Shown: positions 50,780-60,250, counted from the first letter of the stretch. The stretch: 64,000 nt of DNA from RBG-13-68-16 sp050018455 (GCA_050018455.1 JBEKAA010000010.1:1-64000), one strand, 5' to 3'. Notes: generated by a model not told the origin, from the letters alone. A program made the numbers and translations.

Positions 50780-52168
50780 ATGACCAAGAAGAGCCCGGAC
50801 GTCTTCGTGATCGCGTTCACGCTGATCCTGCTTGCTGCGATTGCCACCTGGGTGCTGCCGGGCGGCTCGTACACGCGCCAGAAGGAGAACGTGAACGGCT
50901 CGGTCCGGGAGGTGGTCGTCCCCGGGACGTTCCACGTCGAGCCGAGCAAGCCGCAGGTCGCCGCGATCCTGCTCGCCCCGATGCGCGGCTTCCTGCGCAT
51001 GGGCGCGATCATCGGGCTCATCTTCATCGTCGGGGGCGCGTTCAACATCCTCAACGACACGGGGGCGATCGCGGCGGGGATCCACCAGCTCGTCAAGCTG
51101 CTGGGGAACCGGAGCTTTCTGATCATCCCGATCGTGATGACGGTGTTCTCGTTCTTCGGGGGCGCATACGGCATGGCGGAGGAGGCGATCCCGTTCGCCC
51201 TCATCTTCGTCCCGCTGTCGCTGGCGCTGGGCTACGACTCCATCGTGGGCGTGTGCCTGTCGTTCGTGGCGGCGGGGGTCGGCTTCTCGGCCGGGTTCCT
51301 CAACCCGTTCACCGTGCAGATCTCGCAGGGGATCGCGGGCGTGCCGCTCGGCTCCGGGATCAAGTACCGCATCGTGATCTGGACCCTCGCCACGGCGCTG
51401 GCCATCGTCTGGGTGATGATCTACGCGGCGCGCGTCAAGGCCGATCCGAAGCGGTCGGTGATGTACGAGCTCGACCGCCAGCGCCGCGAGGACCTCGCCA
51501 GCGCCGAGGCCGCGCAGCCTGTGTTCACCTGGCGCCACGGCCTGTGCCTGCTCGTCCTCGCGGCCACCGTCGTCGGCCTGATCGTCGGCTCGACCGTCTA
51601 CAGCTGGTACATGGTGGAGTTCGCGGGCCTCTTCTTCGCCATGGGCCTCGCCTGCGGCATCGCCGGCGGCATCGGGCCGAACAAGCTCGCCAAGTCCTTC
51701 ATCGCGGGCGCCAAGGACCTCGCGAGCGCGGCGCTGATCGTCGCGTTCGCGGGGGGGATCGTCGTGATTCTGGAGGACGGGCACATCCTGGACACGATCC
51801 TCTACGGCATGGCCTCGGTCACCTCGCACTTCGGCGGCATCCTGGCCGCGCAGTCGATGTACGTGCTGCAGTGCATCCTCAACTTCTTCATCCCGTCGGG
51901 CTCGACCAAGGCCGTTCTCACGATGCCGCTGCTCGCGCCCCTGGCGGACCTTTCAGGGATCACGCGGCAGACGCTGGTGCTTGCCTACCAGCTCGGCGCC
52001 GGCTTCAACAGCATGATCCTTCCCACTTCGGCGGTCACCGTGGGCACGCTCGCGCTCGCCAAGATCCCCTACGAGCGCTGGTTCAAGTGGAACTGGTCGC
52101 TGCAGGTCGCACTGTTTGCGTTCTCCCTGCTCGCGCTCGTCTGGCCGGCCGTGACGCACTGGAACTGA
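50780..52168 (+). CDS. YfcC/DcuC-family transporter (amino acid or dicarboxylate)
   Basis: A 462-residue membrane protein with about 12 helices. It shows the YfcC/ArcD-type features ATWVLPGGSYTR (helix 1 end), FSFFGGAYGMAEEAIPF, GFSAGFLNPFTVQISQGIAG and NFFIPSGSTKAVLTMPLL. The group contains arginine/ornithine-type and C4-dicarboxylate transporters. Its neighbours (aminotransferase, cyanophycinase, C45 hydrolase, GntR regulator) suggest an amino acid such as arginine or aspartate, or a dipeptide. ATG 50780 follows GGGAGAA. Confidence 0.78.
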   Translation: MTKKSPDVFVIAFTLILLAAIATWVLPGGSYTRQKENVNGSVREVVVPGTFHVEPSKPQVAAILLAPMRGFLRMGAIIGLIFIVGGAFNILNDTGAIAAGIHQLVKLLGNRSFLIIPIVMTVFSFFGGAYGMAEEAIPFALIFVPLSLALGYDSIVGVCLSFVAAGVGFSAGFLNPFTVQISQGIAGVPLGSGIKYRIVIWTLATALAIVWVMIYAARVKADPKRSVMYELDRQRREDLASAEAAQPVFTWRHGLCLLVLAATVVGLIVGSTVYSWYMVEFAGLFFAMGLACGIAGGIGPNKLAKSFIAGAKDLASAALIVAFAGGIVVILEDGHILDTILYGMASVTSHFGGILAAQSMYVLQCILNFFIPSGSTKAVLTMPLLAPLADLSGITRQTLVLAYQLGAGFNSMILPTSAVTVGTLALAKIPYERWFKWNWSLQVALFAFSLLALVWPAVTHWN

Positions 52169-52173
52169 GGGAG

Positions 52174-52236
52174 AGTTCGGAGGTTCGCAGGTTCAAACGT
52201 TCGCAGGTTCAGAACCAGCTTAGGAGCGGAGGAGAG
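52174..52236. repeat. Intergenic word-repeat element (B words)
   Basis: Tandem words GTTCGGAGGTTCGCAGGTTC and AAACGTTCGCAGGTTC, then a GGAGCGGAGG C-type remnant, directly after the transporter stop. Confidence 0.75.
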
Positions 52237-52417
52237 CGAAAACAATCGCCTTCGCGCTCGTCGGCCTTGGCTCGAACAGGCGCTCACGAAGCTTGGAGCG
52301 ACCGCACCGGCAGGTAGGAAGATGATTCATGTTGCCGATGCGGAATCGAACAAATCCGCCTTCACGGCGTGGTCATGCTGACCGCGCGTGGCCCTCTTTC
52401 GTGTGCTTTCCGCTCCT

Positions 52418-53173
52418 TCAGGCGACAGTGTGGCGCAGCGTGCCGATGCCGGTGATCTCCACCTCCACCTGGTCGCCCGAGGCGAGCGGGCCGACGCCGG
52501 GCGGTGTGCCGGTGGTGATGAGGTCGCCGGGGTAGAGCGTCATGATGTCGGAGACGAAGGCCACAACTTCGGCGACCGTGAAGATCATGTCGGCGCTGGT
52601 GCCCTTCTGCTTGCGAATGCCGTTGACGCGTAGCTCGATGTCGAGTCGTTGCGGGTCGGCGACCCCGGTCTCCAGCCACGGTCCGACCGGGCAGAAGGTG
52701 TCGAACCCCTTGGCGCGGGCGTAGATCTGCTCGCGCTTCTGGATGTCCCGCGCGGTCACATCGTCGAGGCAGGTGTAACCCAGCACGTAGTCGAGTGCGC
52801 GCGCGGCCGGAACATGCGCGGCAGTGGCGCCGATCACCAGCGCCAGCTCGCCTTCGTGCTCGACCTGCTTGGACTGCTTTGGCAGCACCACGGCACCCCC
52901 GGGCGGGAGCAGCGACGAGGGCGCCTTGAGAAAGAGCACCGGCTCCGTGGGCAGCGCTTTGCCCATCTCGGCGGCGTGGGCGCGGAAGTTCAGGCCGACC
53001 GCGACGATCTTCGTGGGCTCGCACGGCGGCAGCAGCTTGACGGTTGCCAGCGGCACGGCGCCGCCGATGCGCTTGGTGTCGTGCCACGGCGACGCGGCCA
53101 AGAGCGTCACCAGCTCGCCTTCGGCCACACCCCAGCGCGGCACGCCCGCAACTTCGATCCGGCACAGTCGCAT
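52418..53173 (-). CDS. Fumarylacetoacetate hydrolase (FAH) family protein
   Basis: A 251-residue FAH-fold enzyme. VAVGLNFRAHAAEMG is the usual entry motif, VEHEGELALVIG supplies the E-x-E metal ligands, and LYPGDLITTGTPPGVGPL is the conserved end. Family members hydrolyse or decarboxylate beta-diketone-like acids (acylpyruvases, oxaloacetate decarboxylase), so the substrate is open. ATG 53171-53173 follows GGAGGTG. It is divergent from the aminotransferase gene. Confidence 0.8.
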   Translation of the reverse strand: MRLCRIEVAGVPRWGVAEGELVTLLAASPWHDTKRIGGAVPLATVKLLPPCEPTKIVAVGLNFRAHAAEMGKALPTEPVLFLKAPSSLLPPGGAVVLPKQSKQVEHEGELALVIGATAAHVPAARALDYVLGYTCLDDVTARDIQKREQIYARAKGFDTFCPVGPWLETGVADPQRLDIELRVNGIRKQKGTSADMIFTVAEVVAFVSDIMTLYPGDLITTGTPPGVGPLASGDQVEVEITGIGTLRHTVA

Positions 53174-53419
53174 TTCGCACCTCCGCGGCGCCCGTCACTG
53201 CTCCGGCAAGGTCGTCGAGCGCCTTGTGTGTTCCCGGCACGACCTTCGTCCGCCCTGCCGAATTTGAGGTCAAGGACGTCGCGCACGAGGATCCTGGAAA
53301 CCCCCCTGGGCCGGCCGGTGCGCAAATGGAAGCTAGATCGCGTTCGCGCCGGAGTCAAGCCGCACGAGGCTCACTGCGAGCCTCGGGAGCTAAAATACGG
53401 GTCCCAGGGAGGCTGAGCC

Positions 53420-54598
53420 ATGATCGACGAGACGCTGACGATGATCCCCGGACCCACACCGGTTCACCCCCGCATCCTCGGAGCGCTCGCCCGGCCGACC
53501 GTGTCGCACCTGGCGCCGGAGTTCGTGGAGGCGTTCCGCGCCGCGATCGCCGACTTCAGGTGGCTCTGCCAGAGCGGGGAGGGCCAGCCGTTCATCGTCG
53601 CCGGCGGGGGAACCCTCTCAATGGAGATGGCGCTCGTCAACGTCGTCGCGCCCGGCGAGAAGATCCTCGTGGTCTCGCAGGGCTACTTCGGCGACCGCTG
53701 CGCCGAGCTCGCAGGAGCGTTCGGCATCCTCTCCGACGTCGTGCGCTCGGAGTGGGGGCGGGCCGTCGCGCCCGAGGAGCTGGCGGCGCGGCTCGCCGCC
53801 GGCTCGTACGCCGCGGTCATGATCACCCACGTGGACACGTCCACGGGGACCGCCGCCCCGGCGGTGTCGTACTGCGAGCTGCTCCGGGGGCGCAAGGAGC
53901 TCGTGATCCTGGACGGAGTGTGCGCCACCGGCGGCATCAACGAGCCGTGCGACACCTGGGGTGTCGACGTGGTGCTCACGGCGCCGCAGAAAGCGATCGG
54001 CGCCCCTCCGGGTTTGGCCCTTTGCCTGTTCTCGCCGCGGGCGATGGCGCGGCGCCGCGAGCGCGCGTCGGTCCCCGCCTACTACGCGGACGTCCTGCGC
54101 TGGCTTCCGATCATGGAGGACCCGGGGCGGTACTACTCGACGCCGTGCGTCAACGAGATTTTCGCGCTCGCCGAGGCGCTGCGCATGGTGCGGGCCGAGG
54201 GGTTGAGCGCCCGCTTCGCCCGGCACGCCGCGATCGCCGGCGCGTTCCGCGCGGGCCTCGAGGCGCTCGGCCTCGCGCTGTTCACCGCGCCGGACTGCCG
54301 CGCCGACACGCTCTCGGTCGCGCTGCTGCCGCCCGGCGTGGAGGACGCCCCGTTCCGCAAGGCGATGGCGGCCCGCGGCGTCGTGGTGGCCGGCGGGCTG
54401 GGGCCGATCGCGGGGAAGGCGTTCCGAGTGGGCCACATGGGCAACATCGGCCCGGCGGAAGTCGCCGCGACGCTCGTCGCCCTCGAGGGCAGCCTACGCT
54501 CGCTCGGGGTCGCCGTCGCGCCGGGCGCCGCGATCGCCGCGGCTGCGCCCGCCCTCGCGGCGATCCAGGCGATTGCACCGAAGGCGGCGGGGAAGTAG
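53420..54598 (+). CDS. Alanine-glyoxylate/serine-pyruvate aminotransferase family protein
   Basis: A 392-residue class V PLP enzyme. It begins MIPGPTPVHPRILGAL, the family signature, and has ILDGVCATGGINEPCDTWGV and the PLP lysine in VVLTAPQKAIGAPPGLAL. Likely reactions are alanine:glyoxylate or serine:pyruvate transamination. The TAAAAT -10 box (53391-53396) gives a very short leader with AGGGAGG. Its C-terminus (AIAPKAAGK) is close to that of the C45 protein at 57203 (AIVPKAAAK). Confidence 0.85.
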   Translation: MIDETLTMIPGPTPVHPRILGALARPTVSHLAPEFVEAFRAAIADFRWLCQSGEGQPFIVAGGGTLSMEMALVNVVAPGEKILVVSQGYFGDRCAELAGAFGILSDVVRSEWGRAVAPEELAARLAAGSYAAVMITHVDTSTGTAAPAVSYCELLRGRKELVILDGVCATGGINEPCDTWGVDVVLTAPQKAIGAPPGLALCLFSPRAMARRRERASVPAYYADVLRWLPIMEDPGRYYSTPCVNEIFALAEALRMVRAEGLSARFARHAAIAGAFRAGLEALGLALFTAPDCRADTLSVALLPPGVEDAPFRKAMAARGVVVAGGLGPIAGKAFRVGHMGNIGPAEVAATLVALEGSLRSLGVAVAPGAAIAAAAPALAAIQAIAPKAAGK

Positions 54599-54923
54599 CG
54601 CTCCCAGGGGCAAAAGACGGTTCGAACGTTCGCAGGTTCGGAGGTTCGAACGTTCAACAACGGCAGGGGAGCAGAGGGGCCGAGGGGCAGGGGAGCGCGA
54701 GGATGGCCGTCCTCACGAACGGCCAGCGCTCGAACCGCCTTCCGCTAGGCTCGTACCCACCACACTGAAAGCCAAGAAGGTGAGAAGGTGATACCTGGTA
54801 CCTATGCAGGCCGCCCTCAGACCGCCTAAGAGCCCCAGGGCAAGTGGCGCCCCCCGGAGCTCCCATGCCGGAGTATCCTCGAGGCAGGCTGGGCGACCTA
54901 CGATGGGCCGGACGGGAGACCTG
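54599..54923. repeat. Gap with word-repeat element (B and C words)
   Basis: Tandem TTCGAACG words (GACGGTTCGAACGTTCGCAG, GGTTCGAACGTTC; 54616-54656) are followed by GAGCAGAGGGGCCGAGGGGC (54669-54694). The remaining 200 bases before the secreted-protein gene show nothing I can name beyond GATACCTGGTACC (54790-54802). Confidence 0.7.
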
Positions 54924-56738
54924 ATGATGGCCAGGTTGGTGCGGCTGTCCGCAGCGATCGTCGCAACCATCCCCTTGCTCGCCGCCGGCGCCGCGCGGGC
55001 GCAGTGGGTGACAACGACCTCGCCGTTGCCCGACGCGACGGCCGGAACCGCCTACACGCTCCAGTTCGCCGCAGCCGGGGGTACCGGTGGTTACGTGTGG
55101 TGGTACGGATGTTGTCCGCCTTGCCCACCGCCAGGCTGCCCTCCAACCACCGACCTGCCGCAAGGGCTCTCTTTTTCGCATACCGGGCTGCTGCAGGGTA
55201 CGCCCTTGACGAGCGGCGACTTCTCGTTCTGGGTCTGGGTCGACGACAGCACTGGCGCCGGCGGAGTCTCGCTGTGCGCCTTGCACGTGCGGCCATCCGC
55301 ATCCTGGACCTTCTCGAAGTGGGTGCCGGTGGCGACCCACACCTCCGGGCTCGGAGGGACCGAGTGGCGAACCGACGTTGCCGCCCTCAACCCCGGCGCC
55401 GTCGCGGCCAACGTCGAGGTCGACTTCCACGGTGCCGGCGGCGTCGCGAGCGCGACGGCTTCGATTCCGCCGGGTACGCAGGTGGTGCTCGCCGACGTCG
55501 TCGGGCAACTCGGCACGACCGGCTCAGGGGCCCTCGAGGTTCTCTCGGACCAGCCGGTGGAGGTGGCCTCCCGGACGTACGACCAGTTCTTGGCGACTGC
55601 TTCCTGCTTCCCGGGCGGTACGCAGGGGCAGGACTACCCGGCCCTCGACCCCGCGTACGGCCTCCCGAACGGCCAGGCCCCCTACACGCAGGACAGCGCC
55701 TATCTCCTGGGGTTGGCCGAAAACGCCCGCTTCCGCTCCAACATCGGGCTCGTGAACACGGGGATCGGCGCGGCGAGCGTGCTCGTGGAGCTGTTCGACG
55801 GTGCGGGCAACAAGCTCACGGGATACACGTCGACGCTGGCGAGCGGACAGTGGTCACAGGCGGTCGAGCCGTTCCGGAAGCTGGCGGGCCAGACCGCGAT
55901 GGACAGCGGGTACGCGAAGGTCACGGTGCAGTCGGGGTACGGGGTGTTCCCGTTCGCTTCGGTCATCGACAACATCACCGGGGATCCGACGACGGTAACC
56001 AAGCAGCTCACGCCCAGTTTCCCTCTCGTCTGGCTGCCGGTGGCGAGTCACGTGGCCGGGCTCAACGGCGCGGACTGGCGCACGGATGTCTGGGTCCTCA
56101 ACGCCAGGAATGGACCCGCCCCCATCGAGGTCGTCTTCCTGGACGCCAGCGGCGTTGTGAGCACGACGGCCTCGATTCCGCCAGGTGCGCAGCTGTTGCT
56201 CGCCGACGTCGTGGGACAACTCGGTGCGAGTGGGTCGGGGGCGTTGATCGTCGACGCGCTGGAAAGCCAAGTATGGGTGGCCTCCCGCACCTACGATCAG
56301 CTCTCACCCGGCGCCTCCTGCTTCCCGGGTGGTACGCAGGGGCAGGACTACCCCGCCGTCGACCCCATAGACAGCCTCCAGGCCGTGTGGAGCGCCAATT
56401 TCGGGGTGGCCGGGCAGACCGCCTATCTTCCCGGCTTGGTCGAGAACGCGGGCTTCCGCTCCAACATCGGGCTCGTGAACACGGGGCCCGATGCCGCGAG
56501 CGTGCTCGTGGAACTGTTCGATGGGACCGGTAACAAGCTCACGGACTACACAGTAGCCCTGGCGAGCGGCGAGTGGTCACAGGCGGTCGAGCCGTTCCGG
56601 AAGCTGGCCGGCCAGACCGCGATGGACAACGGGTACGCGAGGGTCACCGTGCAGCAGTGGGACTACGGGGTGTTCGCGTTTGCTTCGGTCATCGACAACC
56701 TCACCAACGACCCGACGACGGTCGTCATGCAGCGGTAG
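54924..56738 (+). CDS. Secreted protein with putative-Ig domain and two long repeats
   Basis: About 604 residues from ATG 54924 (GGGAGA site; ATG 54903 is an alternative). A signal peptide (VATIPLLAAGAARAQ) leads to an Ig-like domain with LPDATAGTAYTLQFAAAGGT, then two copies of a roughly 205-residue module. Shared phrases are ASIPPGTQVVLADVVGQLG, ASRTYDQ, CFPGGTQGQDYPA, RFRSNIGLVNTG and WSQAVEPFRKLAGQTAMD. The modules are about 65-70 percent identical by eye. Presumably an exported or surface adhesin-like protein; no enzymatic motif. Confidence 0.7.
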   Translation: MMARLVRLSAAIVATIPLLAAGAARAQWVTTTSPLPDATAGTAYTLQFAAAGGTGGYVWWYGCCPPCPPPGCPPTTDLPQGLSFSHTGLLQGTPLTSGDFSFWVWVDDSTGAGGVSLCALHVRPSASWTFSKWVPVATHTSGLGGTEWRTDVAALNPGAVAANVEVDFHGAGGVASATASIPPGTQVVLADVVGQLGTTGSGALEVLSDQPVEVASRTYDQFLATASCFPGGTQGQDYPALDPAYGLPNGQAPYTQDSAYLLGLAENARFRSNIGLVNTGIGAASVLVELFDGAGNKLTGYTSTLASGQWSQAVEPFRKLAGQTAMDSGYAKVTVQSGYGVFPFASVIDNITGDPTTVTKQLTPSFPLVWLPVASHVAGLNGADWRTDVWVLNARNGPAPIEVVFLDASGVVSTTASIPPGAQLLLADVVGQLGASGSGALIVDALESQVWVASRTYDQLSPGASCFPGGTQGQDYPAVDPIDSLQAVWSANFGVAGQTAYLPGLVENAGFRSNIGLVNTGPDAASVLVELFDGTGNKLTDYTVALASGEWSQAVEPFRKLAGQTAMDNGYARVTVQQWDYGVFAFASVIDNLTNDPTTVVMQR

Positions 56739-57202
56739 AGGGGCGCGGGCGATTGAGTCGGTGCCCGAACCGAATCGGATCAGATCAGGTCCTGATTGGG
56801 TGATTGGGTGCCTGATTGGGTGCCTGGTACGCATTTAGCTGATTTGTAGTCGTGGCCTGTCATTTGCTGAGACTTGCCGAGAGAATGACGGTCACGGTCG
56901 CCCAGCCCGCCGGTCTGAATTTGCCGCCTTTGCTCCTCTGCTCCTCCGCCCCTCTGCTCCTCTGCTGCTTCTGAACCTTCGAACGTTCGAACCTGCCATT
57001 GGGTGCCTGGTACGCATTTAGCTGATTTGTAGTCGTGGCCTGCCATTTGCTGAGACTTGCCGAGAGAATGACGGTCACGGTCGCCCAGTCCGCCCGTCTG
57101 AATTTGCCGCCTTTGCTCCTCTGCTCCTCCGCCCCTCTGCTCCCCTGCTGCTGTTGAACGTTCGAACCTGCGAACCTTCGAACAAGCCTCTGCCGCTGCG
57201 CG
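56739..57202. repeat. 183-bp tandem duplication containing C and B words
   Basis: After short GATTGGGTGCCT repeats (56793-56825), a 183-base unit beginning ATTGGGTGCCTGGTACGC occurs at 56815-56997 and again from 56998 to about 57180. Each unit holds GCATTTAGCTGATTTGTAGT, then CTCCTCTGCTCCTCCGCCCC (C words) and CTTCGAACGTTCGAACC (B words). Copies differ at a handful of positions, so the duplication is recent. No gene is supported. Confidence 0.85.
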
Positions 57203-58432
57203 CTACTTCGCCGCCGCCTTCGGCACGATTGCCTTGATGTCGGCGAGGGTGCGCTCGGCGAGCTGGTCCTGGAGGCGCGCCACCTCTTGCGGCGCCGGCG
57301 CCTCCTTGCGCCAGGCGGCGAGGGCGGCCTCGGCGCGGCGGAAGTTCTCCGCCTCGGCCTTGAGCAGGCGCGGCTCGACTGCCGACTCGTTGGCGGCGAA
57401 CGCGTCGGCGCGGATGAACTTCTTCAGCTCGCCGCGGGTTTCCGGGTAGAAGACGGTCCGCACGGCGTCGAGCGCCTGGGTCATCTCCGAGGCCTTGAGC
57501 GACGGCGCGAGCGCGGCTGGCACTCTCGCGGCGCGCACCCACACCGGGACCGCCGCGCCGGTGACCGGCTGGCCGACGATGACCCACAGCGTCGCGAGCA
57601 GCGGGTCCTCGCCCGGGCGTACGCCCTCGAACAGCGCCGCCGAGGCCGTGTCGTACCGGCACACGCTGTCGGCGGTGTAGGCCCAGCGCGCGCCTTCCGG
57701 CAGGCCCTTGGCGGGGTACGAGCCGATGCGGACGTTGGCGACGTCGCGGGCGGGGCCGGAGAGCAGGGTCGGGGCGGCGAGCGCCTTGGCCTTGACGAGC
57801 TCGTCGAGCAGCGAGGTGGCCCGCTCGCGCCGCAGGAAGCCCGAGCCGTCCTCGGTGTCGCCCGAGTCGCCGTAGTTGGTGCGCACGATGAACCCGTTGG
57901 GCGCGACCTTGGGGTCGGCGGCATCGAAGCGTTTGTGCGTCTTGCGGCCGGCCTCGAAGATCGCAGCGCCGCCCCTGGCGTCGATGACGCCGAAGTTGGC
58001 CACCACGTCGCGGCCGCCGTCGGTCTTCTCGAGCAGCGCCTGGAACTCCTCCACGGTGGCGCACGACTGCAGCGCCAGGCGCATGAGCTGGCCCTCCGCG
58101 ACGGAGTCGCCCTTGTCGAGGTTGTAGGAGGCGGAGTTCATGATCGCGAACCCCTGGGCGTTGATCCCGGCCCAGATGTCGAGCCCGGCCGGGTCGGCGG
58201 AGTTGACCACGCCAAGGAAGGGGTAGCGGCCGGTGGCGTCGTAGACGACCTGGTTCTGCTTGTTGTCGGCGTCGCGGTTCTTCCAGAGGAGCGGGCGGCC
58301 GTTGGCGGTCGCCTGGCCCGAGATCGCCGCGGTGGTGCAGGCGCGAGCGTCGTTTGCGCCGGTCATAGCGAGAGCGAGTGCCATGCAGAGGCCCAGGAAC
58401 AGCGGGGTGCGATCCACCGGTTTCGGGGTCAT
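57203..58432 (-). CDS. Exported C45/Ntn-hydrolase family protein
   Basis: A 409-residue protein with a signal peptide (LGLCMALALAMTGANDARA) directly followed by CTTAAISGQATANGRPLLWK and NRD. In C45-type Ntn-hydrolases the N-terminal Cys is the nucleophile, and here signal-peptide removal after ARA would expose Cys32, so no separate self-cleavage is needed. Family members hydrolyse or transfer acyl groups on amides or peptides; the substrate is unknown. ATG 58430-58432 follows AAGGAGAAG. It is divergent from the GntR regulator. Confidence 0.7.
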   Translation of the reverse strand: MTPKPVDRTPLFLGLCMALALAMTGANDARACTTAAISGQATANGRPLLWKNRDADNKQNQVVYDATGRYPFLGVVNSADPAGLDIWAGINAQGFAIMNSASYNLDKGDSVAEGQLMRLALQSCATVEEFQALLEKTDGGRDVVANFGVIDARGGAAIFEAGRKTHKRFDAADPKVAPNGFIVRTNYGDSGDTEDGSGFLRRERATSLLDELVKAKALAAPTLLSGPARDVANVRIGSYPAKGLPEGARWAYTADSVCRYDTASAALFEGVRPGEDPLLATLWVIVGQPVTGAAVPVWVRAARVPAALAPSLKASEMTQALDAVRTVFYPETRGELKKFIRADAFAANESAVEPRLLKAEAENFRRAEAALAAWRKEAPAPQEVARLQDQLAERTLADIKAIVPKAAAK

Positions 58433-58599
58433 GTCTTCTCCTTCGGGCGGGACGCGAGTAGCGGCCGATGGGGGGAACGGCGTTTCCGTGGGCTCGGCGC
58501 GCTGCCGCCGGTGTCGTGCGCGGCCCGCTTGACTCGTACGGCGTGGTGGGCTAGCGTCGGCACGGTTTGGATTTTATATCAAATATTGGAGACGATCGG

Positions 58600-59286
58600 A
58601 TGTCGGACGAAACCACCGTTCCAGCGCACACGCAGCTTCCTCAGTGGATCGCAGAGCAGATTCGCGCGGACATCCTGGAGGGCCGCCTCAAGCCTGGCGA
58701 GTGGCTGCGCCAGGAGCGGCTCGCCCAGGAGCATGGCGTGAGCCAGATGCCGGTTCGGGAGGCTCTCAAGAAGCTCGCCTCCGAGGGCCTCGTGGAGCAC
58801 GTGCCCTACCGAGGGGTCCGGGTGGTGGAGTTCTCGGTTGCCGACGTCGAGGACCTCTACACCTGCCGGTCCTTCATCGAGGGGATGGCGGCGCGCTTCG
58901 CGGCGACGAGCATCTCGGATGAGGAACTCGACGAGCTGAGGGCGCTCGCGACGCGGATGGCCGAGTGCGAGACGCCCAAGGACCTGCCCGAGTACCGGGA
59001 GCTGAACAGGCGCTTCCACGGGGTGATCTTTACCGCGAGCCGGCGCTCGTACCTCGTGCGGACGCTGGCGCAGCTGTGGTCCGCGTTTCCGACGATGCTG
59101 TGGAGCAACGTCCCTCGCGTCGCGATCGCCTCGGTCCCGGAACGCGACGAGCCCGACGTCGAGGAGCACGCGGCGATCATCGCCGCGCTCGCCGCGCGCG
59201 ACCCGGTTGCAGCCGAGCGCGCCGTCCGCACCCACATCGAGGCGGCTGGCAAGTCGCTGCTCGGTGCGGTGGAGACCAAGCAATGA
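58600..59286 (+). CDS. GntR-family transcriptional regulator (FCD subfamily)
   Basis: A 228-residue regulator. The winged-helix DNA-binding domain has ADILEGRLKPGEWLRQERLA, GVSQMPVREALKKLASEGLV. The all-helical FCD effector domain carries the D-x-x-x-R, H-type metal/acid pocket residues (LNRRFHGVIF, EEHAAIIAAL). Start ATG 58600 after TTGGAG. An AT-rich promoter with TATATCAAATATT at 58574-58586 may include its operator. It probably controls the flanking C45 and cyanophycinase genes in response to an organic acid. Confidence 0.85.
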   Translation: MSDETTVPAHTQLPQWIAEQIRADILEGRLKPGEWLRQERLAQEHGVSQMPVREALKKLASEGLVEHVPYRGVRVVEFSVADVEDLYTCRSFIEGMAARFAATSISDEELDELRALATRMAECETPKDLPEYRELNRRFHGVIFTASRRSYLVRTLAQLWSAFPTMLWSNVPRVAIASVPERDEPDVEEHAAIIAALAARDPVAAERAVRTHIEAAGKSLLGAVETKQ

Positions 59287-59363
59287 ACTGCCTCGACCGG
59301 GTCCCTCACCCATGGGAATTCCCCGGCAAGCCTTCTCTTCCCTCTCGACAAGGAGGTTTCACC

Positions 59364-60227
59364 ATGCGGCGGACTCTCGCTCTCATCGGCTCGGTGATGG
59401 TCGCGGCGGCGGCAACCGCCGCCGGCCCGGCTCCCAAGGGCAACCTGGTCCTCATCGGCGGCGGCGACAAGCCGAAGGACGCGATGACGAAGTTCATCGA
59501 GCTGGCCGGCGGTCCGAAGGCCTCGATTGTGGCGATCCCGACCGCTTCCGAGGAGGCGGACGCCGCCTCCTACTACGAGAAGCTCTTCAAGGAGGAGTAC
59601 AGCTGCACGAACGTTGTTTCGCTCGACATCAAGACAAAGGCCGATGCGATGCGGCCTGATTTCGCCCAGCGCGCCTCCGAGGCGGGCGGCATCTTCTTCG
59701 GCGGGGGCGACCAGGTCCGCATCACGAACGCGATCCTCGGCACGCCGGTCGGCGCGGCGATCGCGAGGGCGTTCGAGCGCGGCGCGGCGGTCGGCGGCAC
59801 GTCGGCCGGGACGGCGTGCCAGAGCGACCCGATGATCACGGGCGAGGGCGACTTCACGGTGATCAAGGCCAACACGGTCGAGCTGAAGCCGGGGCTCGGG
59901 TTCTTCCGCGGGGTGATCGTGGACCAGCACTTCATCAAGCGCCAGCGGGAGAACCGGCTGCTGGCGGTGATCCTCGAGCACCCCGACCTGCTCGGCGTGG
60001 CCGTGGACGAGGAAGCCGCGGTCTGGGTGCGCCCCGACCAGACGTTCACCGTGCTGGGCAAGAGCTCGGTCGTCGTGATCGACGCCTCGAAGGCGAAGGT
60101 CGGCCGGCAGCCGGGCGAGAAGGGTCAGGACCGCCTCGGCGCCCACGGCCTGAGGGTCGACATCCTCATGCCGGGCGAGGCGTACGACATCAAGAGCCGC
60201 GCCGTGGTGACCGCTCCGGCCAAGTAG
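59364..60227 (+). CDS. Secreted cyanophycinase (peptidase S51 family)
   Basis: A 287-residue protein with a signal peptide (LALIGSVMVAAAATAAG) and a cyanophycinase fold: NLVLIGGGDKPKDAMTKFI, GIFFGGGDQVRIT, and the catalytic Ser in GGTSAGTACQSDPMI, with DQHFIKRQRENRL. It hydrolyses aspartyl bonds, in cyanophycin releasing beta-Asp-Arg dipeptides. Export suggests scavenging of polymer or isoaspartyl peptides from outside. ATG 59364 follows AAGGAGG, 77 bases after the GntR gene. Confidence 0.85.
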   Translation: MRRTLALIGSVMVAAAATAAGPAPKGNLVLIGGGDKPKDAMTKFIELAGGPKASIVAIPTASEEADAASYYEKLFKEEYSCTNVVSLDIKTKADAMRPDFAQRASEAGGIFFGGGDQVRITNAILGTPVGAAIARAFERGAAVGGTSAGTACQSDPMITGEGDFTVIKANTVELKPGLGFFRGVIVDQHFIKRQRENRLLAVILEHPDLLGVAVDEEAAVWVRPDQTFTVLGKSSVVVIDASKAKVGRQPGEKGQDRLGAHGLRVDILMPGEAYDIKSRAVVTAPAK

Positions 60228-60250
60228 CGCTGAACTCCCAATCCCGGTTG

